Positions 49,144 through 60,319 of a stretch of 64,000 nt of DNA are shown here, one piece after another. Numbering within the stretch: position 1 is the first letter of the stretch; each line of letters opens with the position of its first letter. Source of the DNA: Erythrophleum ivorense (Eukaryota > Streptophyta > Magnoliopsida > Fabales > Fabaceae); assembly GCA_026724425.1 (NCBI GenBank), contig JAIUCV010000004.1, forward strand, positions 9,682,001 to 9,746,000. The letters are read 5' to 3'. The notes under the pieces were generated by a model. The model was not told the origin of the DNA, ran no database searches, and saw only the letters and a program-made list of their open reading frames with translations. The position numbers and the translations under genes are program-made.

Positions 49144-51600
49144 TTATATAGGAAACTTCAATAGTTTATCTTAAGTGAAATTAACCCTTTTACCCTTAGT
49201 TGTAATGTTTTAAATATTGAATTTATATATAATTTCTTATATCATTATTATCAAATTCTTCAATTAAAAAGTATATAATTTTTTTAATAATAACATAATA
49301 AATGTATAATTTAATTAAATATTATATACTCATTTATAAAAATTATATACTTATTATGTTATTATTGAACTTCGTTCCCTTAGTGGATCACACTTCTTTA
49401 TATTTGGTCACTACATCAAGTAAATAAATGTAAAATGTGTGGATGGAGAAAGATGAAAAGAAAAGAAAGAGTGAGTAAGAAGAGAAAAAATGGGTTTTAT
49501 GTAAATTTATATTCTTTTATGTTATTTTCTCTTTTATTATATATAGTGCAATACGGTAAAGGATCCAATGACAAAAGAAGAGAACAGACAGCAAGGAGAA
49601 GAAAGAAAATAATGACTAAATGTTGACTGGGATCCCTATGGAGTAGGGCTTGCGTACGTGGAGAAAGTTTGTTAATAGACTAACGATTTGATTAATAGTA
49701 AGAGTTTTTTGCACATGAATCTTCTGGGAATCAATTCTAAGTTATTAATGGATAAAAAAATTATTTACACATGACTTAAATTTTTCAAGAATTTTGTGCA
49801 TTTTGAACTTTTTTTTTTAATTTTTGGATTGAATAATCTGAGGCTTTACCTATTATGATTAGAGTATTAAGCTATTGCTATTAGGCTTAGTAGCCCTAAC
49901 GCGAGGCTCCAGCTTGAAACTTTTTTTATAAATCAACACTTAAGGTCCATTTCCTAAAATTTCATCTTCGTAGTTTTTTCTTTTGGATAAAAAATGGGCT
50001 AAGATTTACTACTTCGTGGGCCTGGGTCCATTCTCAGCTGCATTTGAATATTTTCCTTATACGTACATCTGCCAGACGGGTGGTAGCTGTTTGGTTCCTT
50101 TCAGGTTTCTCTATCAGCATTCAATACCAACAAAAATGGCATTAAAAAGGTTTATATAAAAGGAACAAATAACCATTTTAATAAACGTATTCTTTTTCAT
50201 AAGCAAAAGTTTCCTTTCATTTATGTCAAGCAACCAAAAGAGAAAAAGGTAAATGCAAATAAGAGAGATACTTATGTAGATCAAGTTTCATACATTATTT
50301 CAATTAAAAAAATAAAATTTCAATGAATTTACTTTTGATATATTTACATTTCTTTTTGTTTTGAATATAGGGTATATATAATACTGAATTGACTTTATAA
50401 AATTTTTCATGCAAACAAAAGTTCTTGCCAAATAATCTACTTTTTTTTTTTTGCATGTTACAAAAAAACTTGAAAGGGACAAGAATAAAGAATTAACTCA
50501 TAAACGAAAAATTGACCACTTCGATTGTTGTTTATAATAAAATTATAAAATCGTGTGTGTATATATATATATATATATATAATTTGTTAATTCACATACT
50601 CTTTAGGATATATTTGTATTGTGGAGAATGAAAGAGAATAAAAGTAAAATTTTTATTTTGATTGAGACTTAAATATAATTTATTTCTTTTGAAATACATT
50701 TGAATTGAAGAGAATAAATGTGATGGAACAAAAAATGTATATTTAAATTAATTTTTAAAAAATGCAATTTAAACAACCGAGAAAAGTTTAATGTAGTCTA
50801 ACCTTATATATTAAATTCAATAATTTTGTAATGTACAAAAGAACAAATTTCTGGGACACAATTTCTTTTTTTTTTTTAGGCTTTCAACGCTAGCTACCCC
50901 GAAACATTACCATGTGAGATTCTGAACGTTAATCCAATAACAAACAAAGAAGTCCTACTTACCCAAAATTATAATCATTTTTCATTTTCCCCATTCCAGT
51001 TCAGCACCGTCATCTAACGTTCCAATTTCCACCCAAAACCACTTTTTCATCTCCCTAAAGCAGCCAACCAATAGTCCAACGGTCATTTGATATGTAAAAT
51101 TATTGAGATGAAAGCCCCCCCAAAAAAATTTTTATGGATAAAAAATAATTATTTTATTTTTATTAAAAAAATAAAATATAATTAAATAATAATTATAAAA
51201 CTAAAAATAAAAATTACTAACCAGGTATGTCGTAGCTCTAATCACTATTTACCTCCATCAGTGACGCGTGGCGGCAATCTACGGGACGAGATGAGGTGAT
51301 TACAGTGTGCCTGAGGAGTAGACTATCACTCTGATATCACAAACGTAAACGTCTATGCTTAAAACGGTCGAGTTTCGTGGGGCCACGTGACTGATGAGTA
51401 TTGAGTGGGACCAATTAAACCCCATGTTGTGGGTTCCCTATTCTCATTTTAACATGGGTCCCCTATTCTCATCTTCTGCATCTTCTTCTTCGCCTCTTCA
51501 CTGACACAAAACCCTAAACGCCTCGGTAGTCCATATCCACCCAACTTGCGTGGCCCCGATCATTCTGTCCTTTTGCTATTGTCACAGCACAATGTGGGTC
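49144..51600. other. Intergenic region upstream of the glucanase gene
   Basis: AT-rich to about 50870, with a (TA)n run near 50558-50581 and no supportable gene. From about 50880 to 51600 the composition becomes balanced, with CACGTG and several ACG-rich motifs. This part is probably promoter of the glucanase gene. Confidence 0.55.
51384..51389. promoter_or_regulatory. G-box CACGTG upstream of the glucanase
   Basis: A palindromic CACGTG within GGCCACGTGACTG, about 250 bases upstream of the inferred TATA box. Such motifs bind bZIP/bHLH factors in plants. Use by this gene is inferred from position only. Confidence 0.4.
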
Positions 51601-51636
51601 CCTGTTCCTCGTTCCTCTCAATGCGTCATTGCCCTC

Positions 51637-51647
51637 CATAAATAAAA
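51637..51647 (+). promoter_or_regulatory. Probable TATA box of the glucanase gene
   Basis: CATAAATAAAA lies about 145 bases before the preferred start codon at 51783. A start of transcription near 51670 would place both upstream ATGs (51735 and 51783) in the transcript. Confidence 0.45.
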
Positions 51648-51782
51648 AGAGCACCATTTTCGCATTCTCTTCCACACACGCACATCCCCCCACAAGCAGA
51701 GATAGAAATTCCAGCGCAAACATTATCACATTCTATGCTCTTCGGTCCTCACGTGCTCTGTTTCTTCCACCAGAACCGGAGC

Positions 51783-54322
51783 ATGAAGCCTCTCATTGTC
51801 TCCAGCCTCTTCTTCCTCATCTTCCTTCTCTCTTTTGCAGGTAATGCCTTGTTTCCAGTGTCATATTTTTCTCTACAAATCACCGAAACTTAAAATATGG
51901 AGTCGCATTGTGCTTCATGGGTTTTCCTTCTTTTTGTGGTTTTTTTTTCCTACAATGCTAAGGAAGTTTTTGTTCTTGCAGATGCTGGTTCAATAGGGGT
52001 GAACTATGGTCGTGTGGCGAACAATCTTCCGTCGGCGGTGAAGGTGGTTCAGCTGATGAAATCTCAGGGTATAGAGCGCGTTAAGGTTTACGACACTGAC
52101 CCTGCCGTTCTCAGAGCCTTGTCCGGTACCGGAATCAAGGTCACTGTAGATCTACCCAATGAGCAACTTTTTACAGCAGCTAAAAAACCCTCCTTTGCTT
52201 ACTCATGGGTCCAGAAAAATGTTGCCGTTTACCACCCTAACACCCAGATCGAAGCCATTGCCGTCGGCAATGAAGTCTTCGTGGACCCACATAACACCAC
52301 CAAGTTCCTCGTACTCGCCATGAAAAACATTCAGCAAGCTCTCGTCAAGTACAATCTCCACTCCGATATCAAGGTTTCTTCCCCCATTGCTCTCAGTGCT
52401 CTGGGAAACTCATACCCTGCTTCAGCTGGGTCGTTCCGACCCGAACTCGTCGAACCCGTTTTCAAGCCCCTTTTGGACTTCCTCCGCCAAACGGGGTCGT
52501 ATCTCATGGTTAATGTGTACCCTTTCTTTGCTTACGAGTCCAACGCTGACGTTATTTCTTTAGACTACGCATTGTTCAGAGAAAACCCGGGTGTGGTGGA
52601 TCCGGGTAACGGGTTGAGGTACTTCAACCTCTTCGACGCGCAAATCGACGCCGTTTTTGCTGCTCTCTCTGCTCTCAAATACGACGACGTTAAGGTCGTG
52701 GTCACCGAAACGGGGTGGCCCTCCAAGGGAGACCAGAATGAGGTGGGTGCAAGCGTAGAGAACGCCGCTGCGTACAACGGCAATCTTGTCCGTAAGATCC
52801 TCACTGGTGGTGGGACCCCCCTCAGACCCAAAGCAGATCTCACCGTTTATTTGTTCGCTCTGTTCAACGAGAACCAGAAGGTGGGCCCCACATCGGAGAG
52901 GAACTTCGGCCTGTTTTACCCCGACGAGAGGAAGGTTTACGATATTCCCTTGACCGTGGAGGGGCTTCAGAACTACCATGACCGCCCGTCGCCCTCGCCT
53001 GTCAAAGGCGGTCAACCGAAGGTGTCACCGCGGCCCGTCGCCCCCGTCAACGGCGGAGGAGGGGTGTCGAAGAGCACTATAGCGACCTCGTGGTGTGTAG
53101 CAAACCCGGATGCCGGGAAAGAAAAGCTGCAGGTGGCTCTAGATTATGCTTGTGGTGAGGGAGGTGCTGATTGCCGTCCGATTCAGCCAGGTGCCACGTG
53201 TTTCGATCCTAATACCCTCGAGGCCCACGCGTCCTTCGCTTTCAACAGTTATTATCAGAAGAAGGCACGCGCAGGTGGTAGCTGCTATTTTGGAGGCGCG
53301 GCGTACGTGGTCACGCAGCAACCTAGTGAGTACTCTATCAAAACCCATCTTTAACTCGTATATCTCCGTAGATTCTGATCTGGCTTAGACTAGAAAAGTG
53401 TAACACTCAAATGCTAACGTGAGGCGGTGAACCACATGGGTGAGTCAGGATACACGACAGGTCAGTAGAAACGTCAAAAAGGCACGTGATAGGGTAGGGG
53501 TCCGAATTCTCTGCACTTATCAAAGAAGTGCACAGCCTGCACTTCTTTGAGAAGTGATCTGGACCGTCCAGATTTGATCTGGATGGTCCAGATTTTAATT
53601 TTTAATTTTAATTTTTTTACTTAAAATATTATTTTTTTTAAAATTATACAGTTAAGAGATTAATTTTATCTGATATTTTATATTTTTTAAAATAATAAAA
53701 ATATTTAAATTTCTTAAAAAATTAAAAATAGATTTGGGCCGTCCAAATCAGATCTAAGTGCACCTCCATGCTCTTTCCAAGGAAGTGCAGGGAATACAGT
53801 TGAGGAATCTTTTCCGATGACGTGGCATGGCTTTATTGGGTAGAGTAAACTTTTTTGTGGCATGATAATTAGCCATTGGTAGATGAATGTCTTTTACTAC
53901 TACTTTGCTCTTGCCAGGGTAAGTTTAATACTGCATTAAATTAAATATTAAAATACAAAAAAAATTGGTGAAATTTGCTTGCTTTACGGAGCACAAGAGT
54001 CAAAAAGATTTAGTCGTCTGTCACTTTGTCTCATCACATGGGATTCCAAATGACCTTTGAGGAAAAAAAGAAAGGCCAAGTTGATTTCTGGGTTGCTTTT
54101 TATATTTTTGTTTATTATTATTTTTAGATATTTACTAATAAGGTGAGTTATTTCCTTACATAGGATTCTAAAATGACCTTTAGCAAAAAAAACAAAAAAA
54201 CAAAAAGTTTCTGGGTTGCTTTTTATATGCCTGTTTGTTATTATTTTTATATATGTACTAATAAGTGTGAATTAATTGGTTGGGCAGGATATGGTACTTG
54301 TGAGTTTCCTGCAGGATATTGA
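51783..54322 (+). CDS. Glucan endo-1,3-beta-glucosidase, GH17 with X8/CBM43 (3 exons, 478 aa)
   Basis: Secreted hydrolase of beta-1,3-glucan (callose). Exons: 51783-51840, 51982-53325, 54288-54322; introns GT-AG, frame continuous. Residues 1-19 (MKPLIVSSLFFLIFLLSFA) form a signal peptide. The GH17 domain starts IGVNYGR (24-30). The acid/base Glu is E117 in AVGNEV and the nucleophile E262 in VTETGWPS. A Pro/Ser/Gly linker (about 362-386) leads to the Cys-rich X8 domain from WCVANPDAG (390) to the end, RYGTCEFPAGY, where exon 3 supplies the last residues. There is no hydrophobic tail, so no GPI anchor is predicted. The gene is GC-richer than its surroundings. The start is uncertain: an in-frame ATG at 51735 has a weaker context, and an ATG at 51897 inside intron 1 offers another signal peptide. 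Intron 2 carries a MITE-like insertion and a tandem duplication. Confidence 0.93.
53495..53815. mobile_element. MITE-like insertion in glucanase intron 2
   Basis: The left end GAATTCTCTGCACTT mirrors the right end read backwards (GTATTCCCTGCACTT). Inside each end lies a GGACCGTCCAGAT-type palindromic motif (near 53571, 53582 and 53728), with an AT-rich core. Subterminal AGAAGTGCA repeats are also present. The exact ends and target duplication could not be set. Confidence 0.65.
54041..54275. repeat. ~120-bp tandem duplication in glucanase intron 2
   Basis: Two adjacent units, about 54041-54162 and 54163-54275. They share GGATTC-AAATGACCTTT, TTTCTGGGTTGCTTTTTATAT, TTATTATTTTTA and TACTAATAAG in order. 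The second ends just before the intron 2 acceptor. Confidence 0.85.
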
Positions 54323-55616
54323 AAATAATTGAAGAGAGCTGACATTTGGGCTGATTTTGCTGGTGTAAAGAGTACAAGGTGGTGGAAGAAAAAGGGGGTT
54401 AGAAGAGTAGAGTAGCGGAGTTATTTGTTGCAGTAGGATTTGAAGAATTTTTTGGGATTTGAGTATATATTAATAATGTTAAATGGTGACCCAGTTGGGT
54501 AGGTACTTAATTAACTGAGACTTCATTGCATGTAACTTGAATTTCACTTTGCAATATCTGTGTATTTTGTTGTTCACAATTGTAGGTTTATTGAGATAGG
54601 GTTATTATGTCTAACGTTCCTTCCTGCAAAAAATGCTGAGTTTTAAGGGATATGTTATATCTGAAGCAACTTTTGAACATCAAGACCGCATATGGTATAA
54701 TAAAATGGAAAAAAAAAAATAACATGAAAAGCGAATATAAAAGTAAGTAAAAATAAATAAATGATACTTGTGTATTTATTTTTAAAAAAATAATAAAACA
54801 AATGTGTTATTGAATAATAAAAATAAAATAAAGATATAATAAGTACTATAAAGTAATTTATTTACTGCCTCCCTCCCGTTCTACTCTGTCCCCCTTTGTC
54901 TAGGATTATACATATTAGCTCATTCAAATCTTTTTTCTCAATGGCTCAAATTCGAAAATCCTTAGGCATATTGACATATACTATATAATACATCAATAAA
55001 AATTTATTAAGATAATCAAGTAAGTGTTATTAATTGTAACATTTATTTTAATAAGTGTTTATTAATTTATTGTATTATTGCATGATAATACAATAAATTA
55101 ATTTAAAAATTATGCCTTTTAGCATGCTTGAATAATTTAAAAATTATCGGAACTAGTGAAGGTATGATGCGACTTGGGTCTTTTGAGCCCCTTTCAACTA
55201 AAAACAAAAAAAAAACATAAAAACAAGACAGACAAACTATGAAGCAAGTCTTCACCGCTACACAATCTATCTAGCGCTGTACGGTAAATTATTGGAACGC
55301 AAGCAGCACAATGGCATTTTGTTAAAATTGAACCCTTCTTGTAGCAAATGAGAGATTAATTAGCTGCTGAGCAGGGTCACATTTGACCGTGTTTAACTTC
55401 CTGAGAGACTTTTATCTGAATTTAATTTAAGTTTATAAAATATTAACAGATTAAATTAATTATTATTAAATAATAAATATATTAAAATAAATTTTATAAA
55501 AAATATGTTTATCATTTATGTATTTTAATAATTAATTTCATTTAATTCAACCACCTTTTATAAATTGAATGCTTAATAATTGTTGGGTTAAGTACTGGTT
55601 CAATTGTGACTCACAA

Positions 55617-55790
55617 GCCATTTGGTAATACGAAAAATTAAGTTAAAAATAAAAAGATAAAAGTGATTTTATGAGTAGAAAATAATTTTTATATTTTTAT
55701 TTTTAAAAAAATAAAAAATATAAAAAATATAAAAACATAATAAATATTATATATATATATATTTTTCCTCCGTTGGATATCAAACGGGCA
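55617..55790. mobile_element. MITE-like element, TTTGGTA family, copy 3
   Basis: The left end CCATTTGGTAATACGAAAAA mirrors the right end read backwards (GCCCGTTTGATATCC). The interior is AT-rich with a TA run. Related in style to the copies at 21669, 39404 and 56404. Confidence 0.45.
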
Positions 55791-56403
55791 TCAGTCTCAG
55801 TAATGTTCTATCTCATATCCTGCATCTGCAAAGGAGAAATCAAGAGATTGCAGTCTGAGTAGCCTGCGTACGGCATTGGGACTTGAAATATAGAAAAATA
55901 AGGTGATAAGACCTTGTGGCATGGGTGGAATGTTACCAATATTTTAAAAATTAAATTATTTATTAAATCTATATAAACAGTAATTCAAAGTTTATTAATT
56001 TGATTATGATTAAATTTTTTATAAAAAATCATTTTTTATTCCACTAACTTTTATTTACTTATTTTATACATTTCTATTATCTTTGTAACTACCAACCAAA
56101 TGGGCCGTAAGTAGCAATCAAAACCTAATTTTCCTTTGGTTTGGTAAGCGATTTTGTAACAAAAACATAAGTTGTCAATGCTCACCGGAAAACTGACCTG
56201 CCCAAGTCTCAATTGAGTCTTTTAGATTATAGTTTTGTTGAGATAGTTCTTGAGTCCGCAAATCTCGGATTGATGAAGAAGGCGTCGAATCATGTATTTT
56301 GTGAATTTAGGCATTCTTTGGCTTTAAAAACTCTGCAATTACAGCAAAACCATATAACATGTAGAAGGATGACACATATTATTTCATCTGGCCCTGATCT
56401 ATT

Positions 56404-56625
56404 GGCCTGTTTGGTACGCGAAAAGTTAGATATGAAAATAAAAATAGAAAAAAAATAAGTAATTTTGTAGATAAAAAATACTAATAATACCCCTACTTTT
56501 AATAATTAAATAATAATTAATAGATAATATTAAATAATAATTAAATAATAATTAAAAAGGTAAAATTGACGTTTTAACAAATTTTTCATTTCCCTTTCCG
56601 TTTCCTGAGGGCTACCAAACATGCC
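56404..56625. mobile_element. MITE-like element, TTTGGTA family, copy 4 (222 bp)
   Basis: Termini GGCCTGTTTGGTACGC and, from the right end, GGCATGTTTGGTAGCC give the clearest inverted repeat of the four copies. The interior has repeated AATAATTAAATAATAATTAA-like text. No flanking duplication is obvious. It ends 40 bases before the large LTR element. Confidence 0.6.
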
Positions 56626-56669
56626 GCCTACTGATGATACTATACTATAATTAATCCATCTTTGAACCC

Positions 56670-59600
56670 TGTCACATCCAAAAATGCGACCGTGCGGCGC
56701 CAAATTGAAATCCAAATTAAAATTAAAAGTAAAAAAGTAGAGTCGCCACCAAATTTTTATTTTTTCAAAAGGGAAAATTTTGGAAAAGACATTTTTTAAT
56801 TTGGAATGTCACAAAAAATGTGGTCTGCGAACCAGATTCGAATTCGGGAGTCGATTGTGAGTGGGGAAGGTGTTAGGCACCCCACAACACCCATTGTTAC
56901 GAACGATTACCCTAAGTTAGTTGTGTAAAATCATCATGGCCTTTTATTTATTTTGATTCTCACTAACAAATTATATGCAAAGCAAGAAATAGGAATAAAA
57001 GAAACGCAATTAAAAAGGAAAAAGAAAATTAAAGAAACGAAATTAAAAAATAAGATAAAATAAAAGAAATTAAGAAAATGAAAATTGAACAGAAAATTTT
57101 ATTTACAAAGGCAGACTTGACCTAGGACAAAAGCCTAGAGTCTACATACCCTCTAAAGGGGATTAAAGTCCACATAGTTTGATGCGGGGGTTGTATTTGA
57201 TTGATATTTTGTTTTTGTTTTTATTTTTGTTTTTTTTTGTTTGGCTTTTTTCTTTTTTTTTAATTTTTAATTTTTGATTAATTTTGTTTTGTTTTTCTCC
57301 TTTTTAGTTTTTACTTTTGGTCTTTATTCTTTGTTATATATTTTTTATTTTTTTTTTGGGAGAAGACAAAAAAAAATTACTTTTTCCTTTAACAAATAAA
57401 GCGACTTTGAAATTGGTTGATATGCTTTGATTTGTTAGATTTAAATTTAATTTTAACTTTCTTGCATTCTCTCCCCTTTTCCTTTATCATTTTTTCCTTG
57501 TGTTTTTGTTTTGTTTTGCTTTCTTTTTTTTGTTCTGGTTTTTGTGTTTCGATATATTGCTCTTGATTTTTAGAGAGAAGCCTTCAAAAGAGGACAAATC
57601 TTCAAAATTCAAGTTGATTTTTTTTTAATGGGCCCTTTTTTTTTTGAAAGAAAGGAAATAGGAAACTTCTTCAAACGTCTGATTTCCTTTTTTTGTTTTT
57701 TAACCTTTGAGATGTATTTTCCCTTTTTGTTCTGCTTTTTCTTTTTCTCTCTTTTTTTTTAGAATTTTTGACATTTGAAATAAGATTTTGGATTGGAAGG
57801 AAAGAAAAATTTTGATATCTTTGGCTTGTTTTTTATTTATTGTTTCTTTCTTCTAAAACCTCTCTCTCTTTTTATTTTAAAAGTGAATCCTTTTTGTTTT
57901 TTGAATACCATTTTGTTTTGAAATTGGAATCTCCCTTTAAGATATATATATTTTTTTAAACTCTCGACTTTGTTATATCCTTTTATTTGAAATCGAACCC
58001 ACTTTGTTATAGGCCATTGAAATTCGAAGTTTATTAAAACGCGATTATGAAGCTCAACAAAGATTAAGGAGACTTATTGTCACACATATCCTTGAATCTA
58101 CGTCTGAGGGGACAAGAAATCCCACACGACAATTATTAAAGATGAAGTGAAAATAATAGTAAAATAAAAGGGTTCGAGGTCAAATATTTGTCCAAAATTC
58201 ACAAACCAAAAATCAACTTGAATTCCATACCAAATCCGCATCTTTGTTTTAGCTTCAACCAATCACATTTTTATCGACCATAACACGTCGAGAATACGAA
58301 CAGTGATTGCATCCAACTTTCTTGTATCGATTAGTGAATCAAACTGTCTCGGGATTATCAAATTACAGACACATGTTCAAATCATTTTTTTTATTTTGAT
58401 CTTTCGCAATTTTTGAAACTAAGACTAAGGTCAAATCACGCAATAAAACCCATTAGGAGTTCATTAAGATTCCACATGCATAAAGTAAACTGTTTAAGAT
58501 TTATTAAGACTTGGTTAGGACAAGATACCACAAAAGCAAGGCAAAGTTCAACGCAAAAATCATGAATAGAAATTCGGTCACATGATCTAATATATATATA
58601 TATATATATAATGTGTGGAAAATTGATCACATGCAGCGTTTTATTGTTCAACATAGCATCATGAGTCACACAGCCCTTGAACGGATAACCCTCATACGAA
58701 ATATACAATCAGACTGGACCCAAAATTATACAGCAACAAGACAACAACCCCTCATGCAAGGATTCACTTACTGGGGATTTCATAACGGTAACACACAGTA
58801 GTAATTCGCATAGAACTCAATGTGCCAAAAACAAGGGCCTAATGAACCAAACTGATCCTAACTGATGAAGCCTTCTAATGGCACCACATTCCGAACAATA
58901 CGGGAATCATGTTGCTACACCATCCATCGGCCTTTAGTCAAAGAAATCACACTGAAGGTTTTGTAGAAAACAATGACTTGAAACACATGTCCATAACAAC
59001 AGAAAGAGTGATCAAAGCTACATTAACATGGTCCTCATGGATTGTGCAACTCAGATTATCAACCAGCAACCTTCAACTAACAAAAATATAATGATCAAGT
59101 ACCTATGGCTATATCGGACTCCTCTCAGGCATTCTATCAAGCATCTACTGTGCATACCGGAAGACATGTACAGAGCATACTCTTTCAAACTTTACCCACG
59201 CCCATTTCATACAAGGAAATTACCCAATCCTCCATCTCTATTCTACATCAGCAGCAATCGCAAATAGCTTCATTGACAAAACAGGAAAGTGAGCGAAATT
59301 TGTATCTTACCTGTAGGAGTCCTGGAAGAGGAATGGCTATCTCTAAGTTTCTTTCTGCTCTCCCGAACACTTCTCCTGCTCCCTGTGTCGATTTTGGGTC
59401 CCTCGCGTTCTCTGCCTTCCTTCTCGAATCTGAAATCTCCCTCCTGCTTTCTCTTCCTCTCTTCTCTTTTTCACTGTCTCGATCTCTCGTCCCTCCATCT
59501 CTCTTCGCCCCCTCGCCCTCTGGTCTCCGAATTTTTCTCTCCTTCCCCTTTCCAATTCCAGCCCCAATCCCCCTCTTTCACCTCCTTTTCGTCCTTTCTC

Positions 59601-60314
59601 TTGCTCTCCTCTTCTATCTCTCCCTTCTATTTTTATGTCTCCCTTTCTCGAGCTCAGTTGGTGAGAGGGACGTGAGGGGCAAAATCAGTTCCTTGGACGC
59701 ACCAGTGACTTTCTGCTCCCTTTTTGTCGGCTAGGTCTCTGCGAAGCTGGACGTCTTGCTGCCTCCCATTCTTGTCTTCTGTTCTGTGCCCCGTCCTGTT
59801 CTTCGATGGCAGCAGAGAGCAAAAAACGTGAAAGGAGGAGGAATGGACTTGGTCAACTCTGACGCAGCCCCCCCTTGTGTTGTATTTTTTTTTTTACTTT
59901 TTTTTTGTTTTTTATTATTTTTTTTCTATTTTTTTTGTTTGTTTGCCCTTTTTTTAACTTTATTCTTATTTAGGTTTTTGATTTGATAGGCTTGGAGCAG
60001 CTGCAGTTTGTAAGCAGATCCTCTTTTCTTTTTTTCTGACATTAGGTTAATGGGCTTAAGATAATTGAACTAAAGTTGGTAACTTTTGTTTTGTTAGTCT
60101 TACTTTTTTCTTTGTTTTCTATTTTTTTGGCTCTTTTTTTTTTATTTTTTTCAACTTTTTCTTTGTTTTCTAAAGCTTTTAAATTAATTCTTTATTTTTT
60201 TATTTTCTCCTAATTTTATATTTTCTTTCTTTTGTTCCTTTTTTGTTTGTATTTTTGTTAATTTAATTTTGTTATTGTTTTTGTAACTTGTCCGAACAAA
60301 ATACGGTGTTCACA
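56670..60314 (+). mobile_element. Very long solo LTR or LTR-like element (3645 bp)
   Basis: It begins TGTCACATCC and ends GGTGTTCACA (TG...CA), with an exact 5-bp duplication AACCC on both sides (56665-56669 and 60315-60319), as LTR retrotransposons make. The 5' part holds GAGTCGCCACCAA and GGTGTTAGGCACCCCAC, which I recall as recurrent in plant genomic repeats. Long T-rich tracts and a pyrimidine-rich block (59340-59660) follow. There is no gag, protease, RT or integrase, and no second LTR. LTRs of several kb are known from the Ogre/Tat lineage of Ty3/gypsy elements, so a solo LTR of that lineage is the favoured inference. A non-autonomous element is the alternative. Open frames inside are low-complexity. 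Confidence 0.75.
58589..58610. repeat. (TA)n microsatellite inside the large LTR
   Basis: An uninterrupted TA run of about 20 bases, seen directly. Confidence 0.9.
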
Positions 60315-60319
60315 AACCC

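Larger units (their letters stand above)
54323..56664. other. Glucanase 3' UTR and AT-rich intergenic region
   Basis: The first 300-400 bases probably form the 3' UTR; an AATAAAATGG motif near 54698 is a candidate poly(A) signal. The rest is AT-rich and contains the two MITE-like elements listed separately. No other coding region is supportable. Confidence 0.5.

Noticed and set aside
52560..53015. Antisense open frame opposite the glucanase
   Set aside because: It is the shadow of a GC-richer coding exon; codon-position bias of the sense strand explains it.
53139..53388. Open frames on both strands over the glucanase X8 domain
   Set aside because: Out-of-frame shadows of exon 2; the sense frame has clear X8 residues.
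59105..59734. 209-codon open frame inside the large LTR
   Set aside because: It is Ser/Leu/Pro/Phe-rich owing to a pyrimidine-rich tract, overlaps another frame of the same character, and matches no protein I know. It is described as LTR sequence instead.
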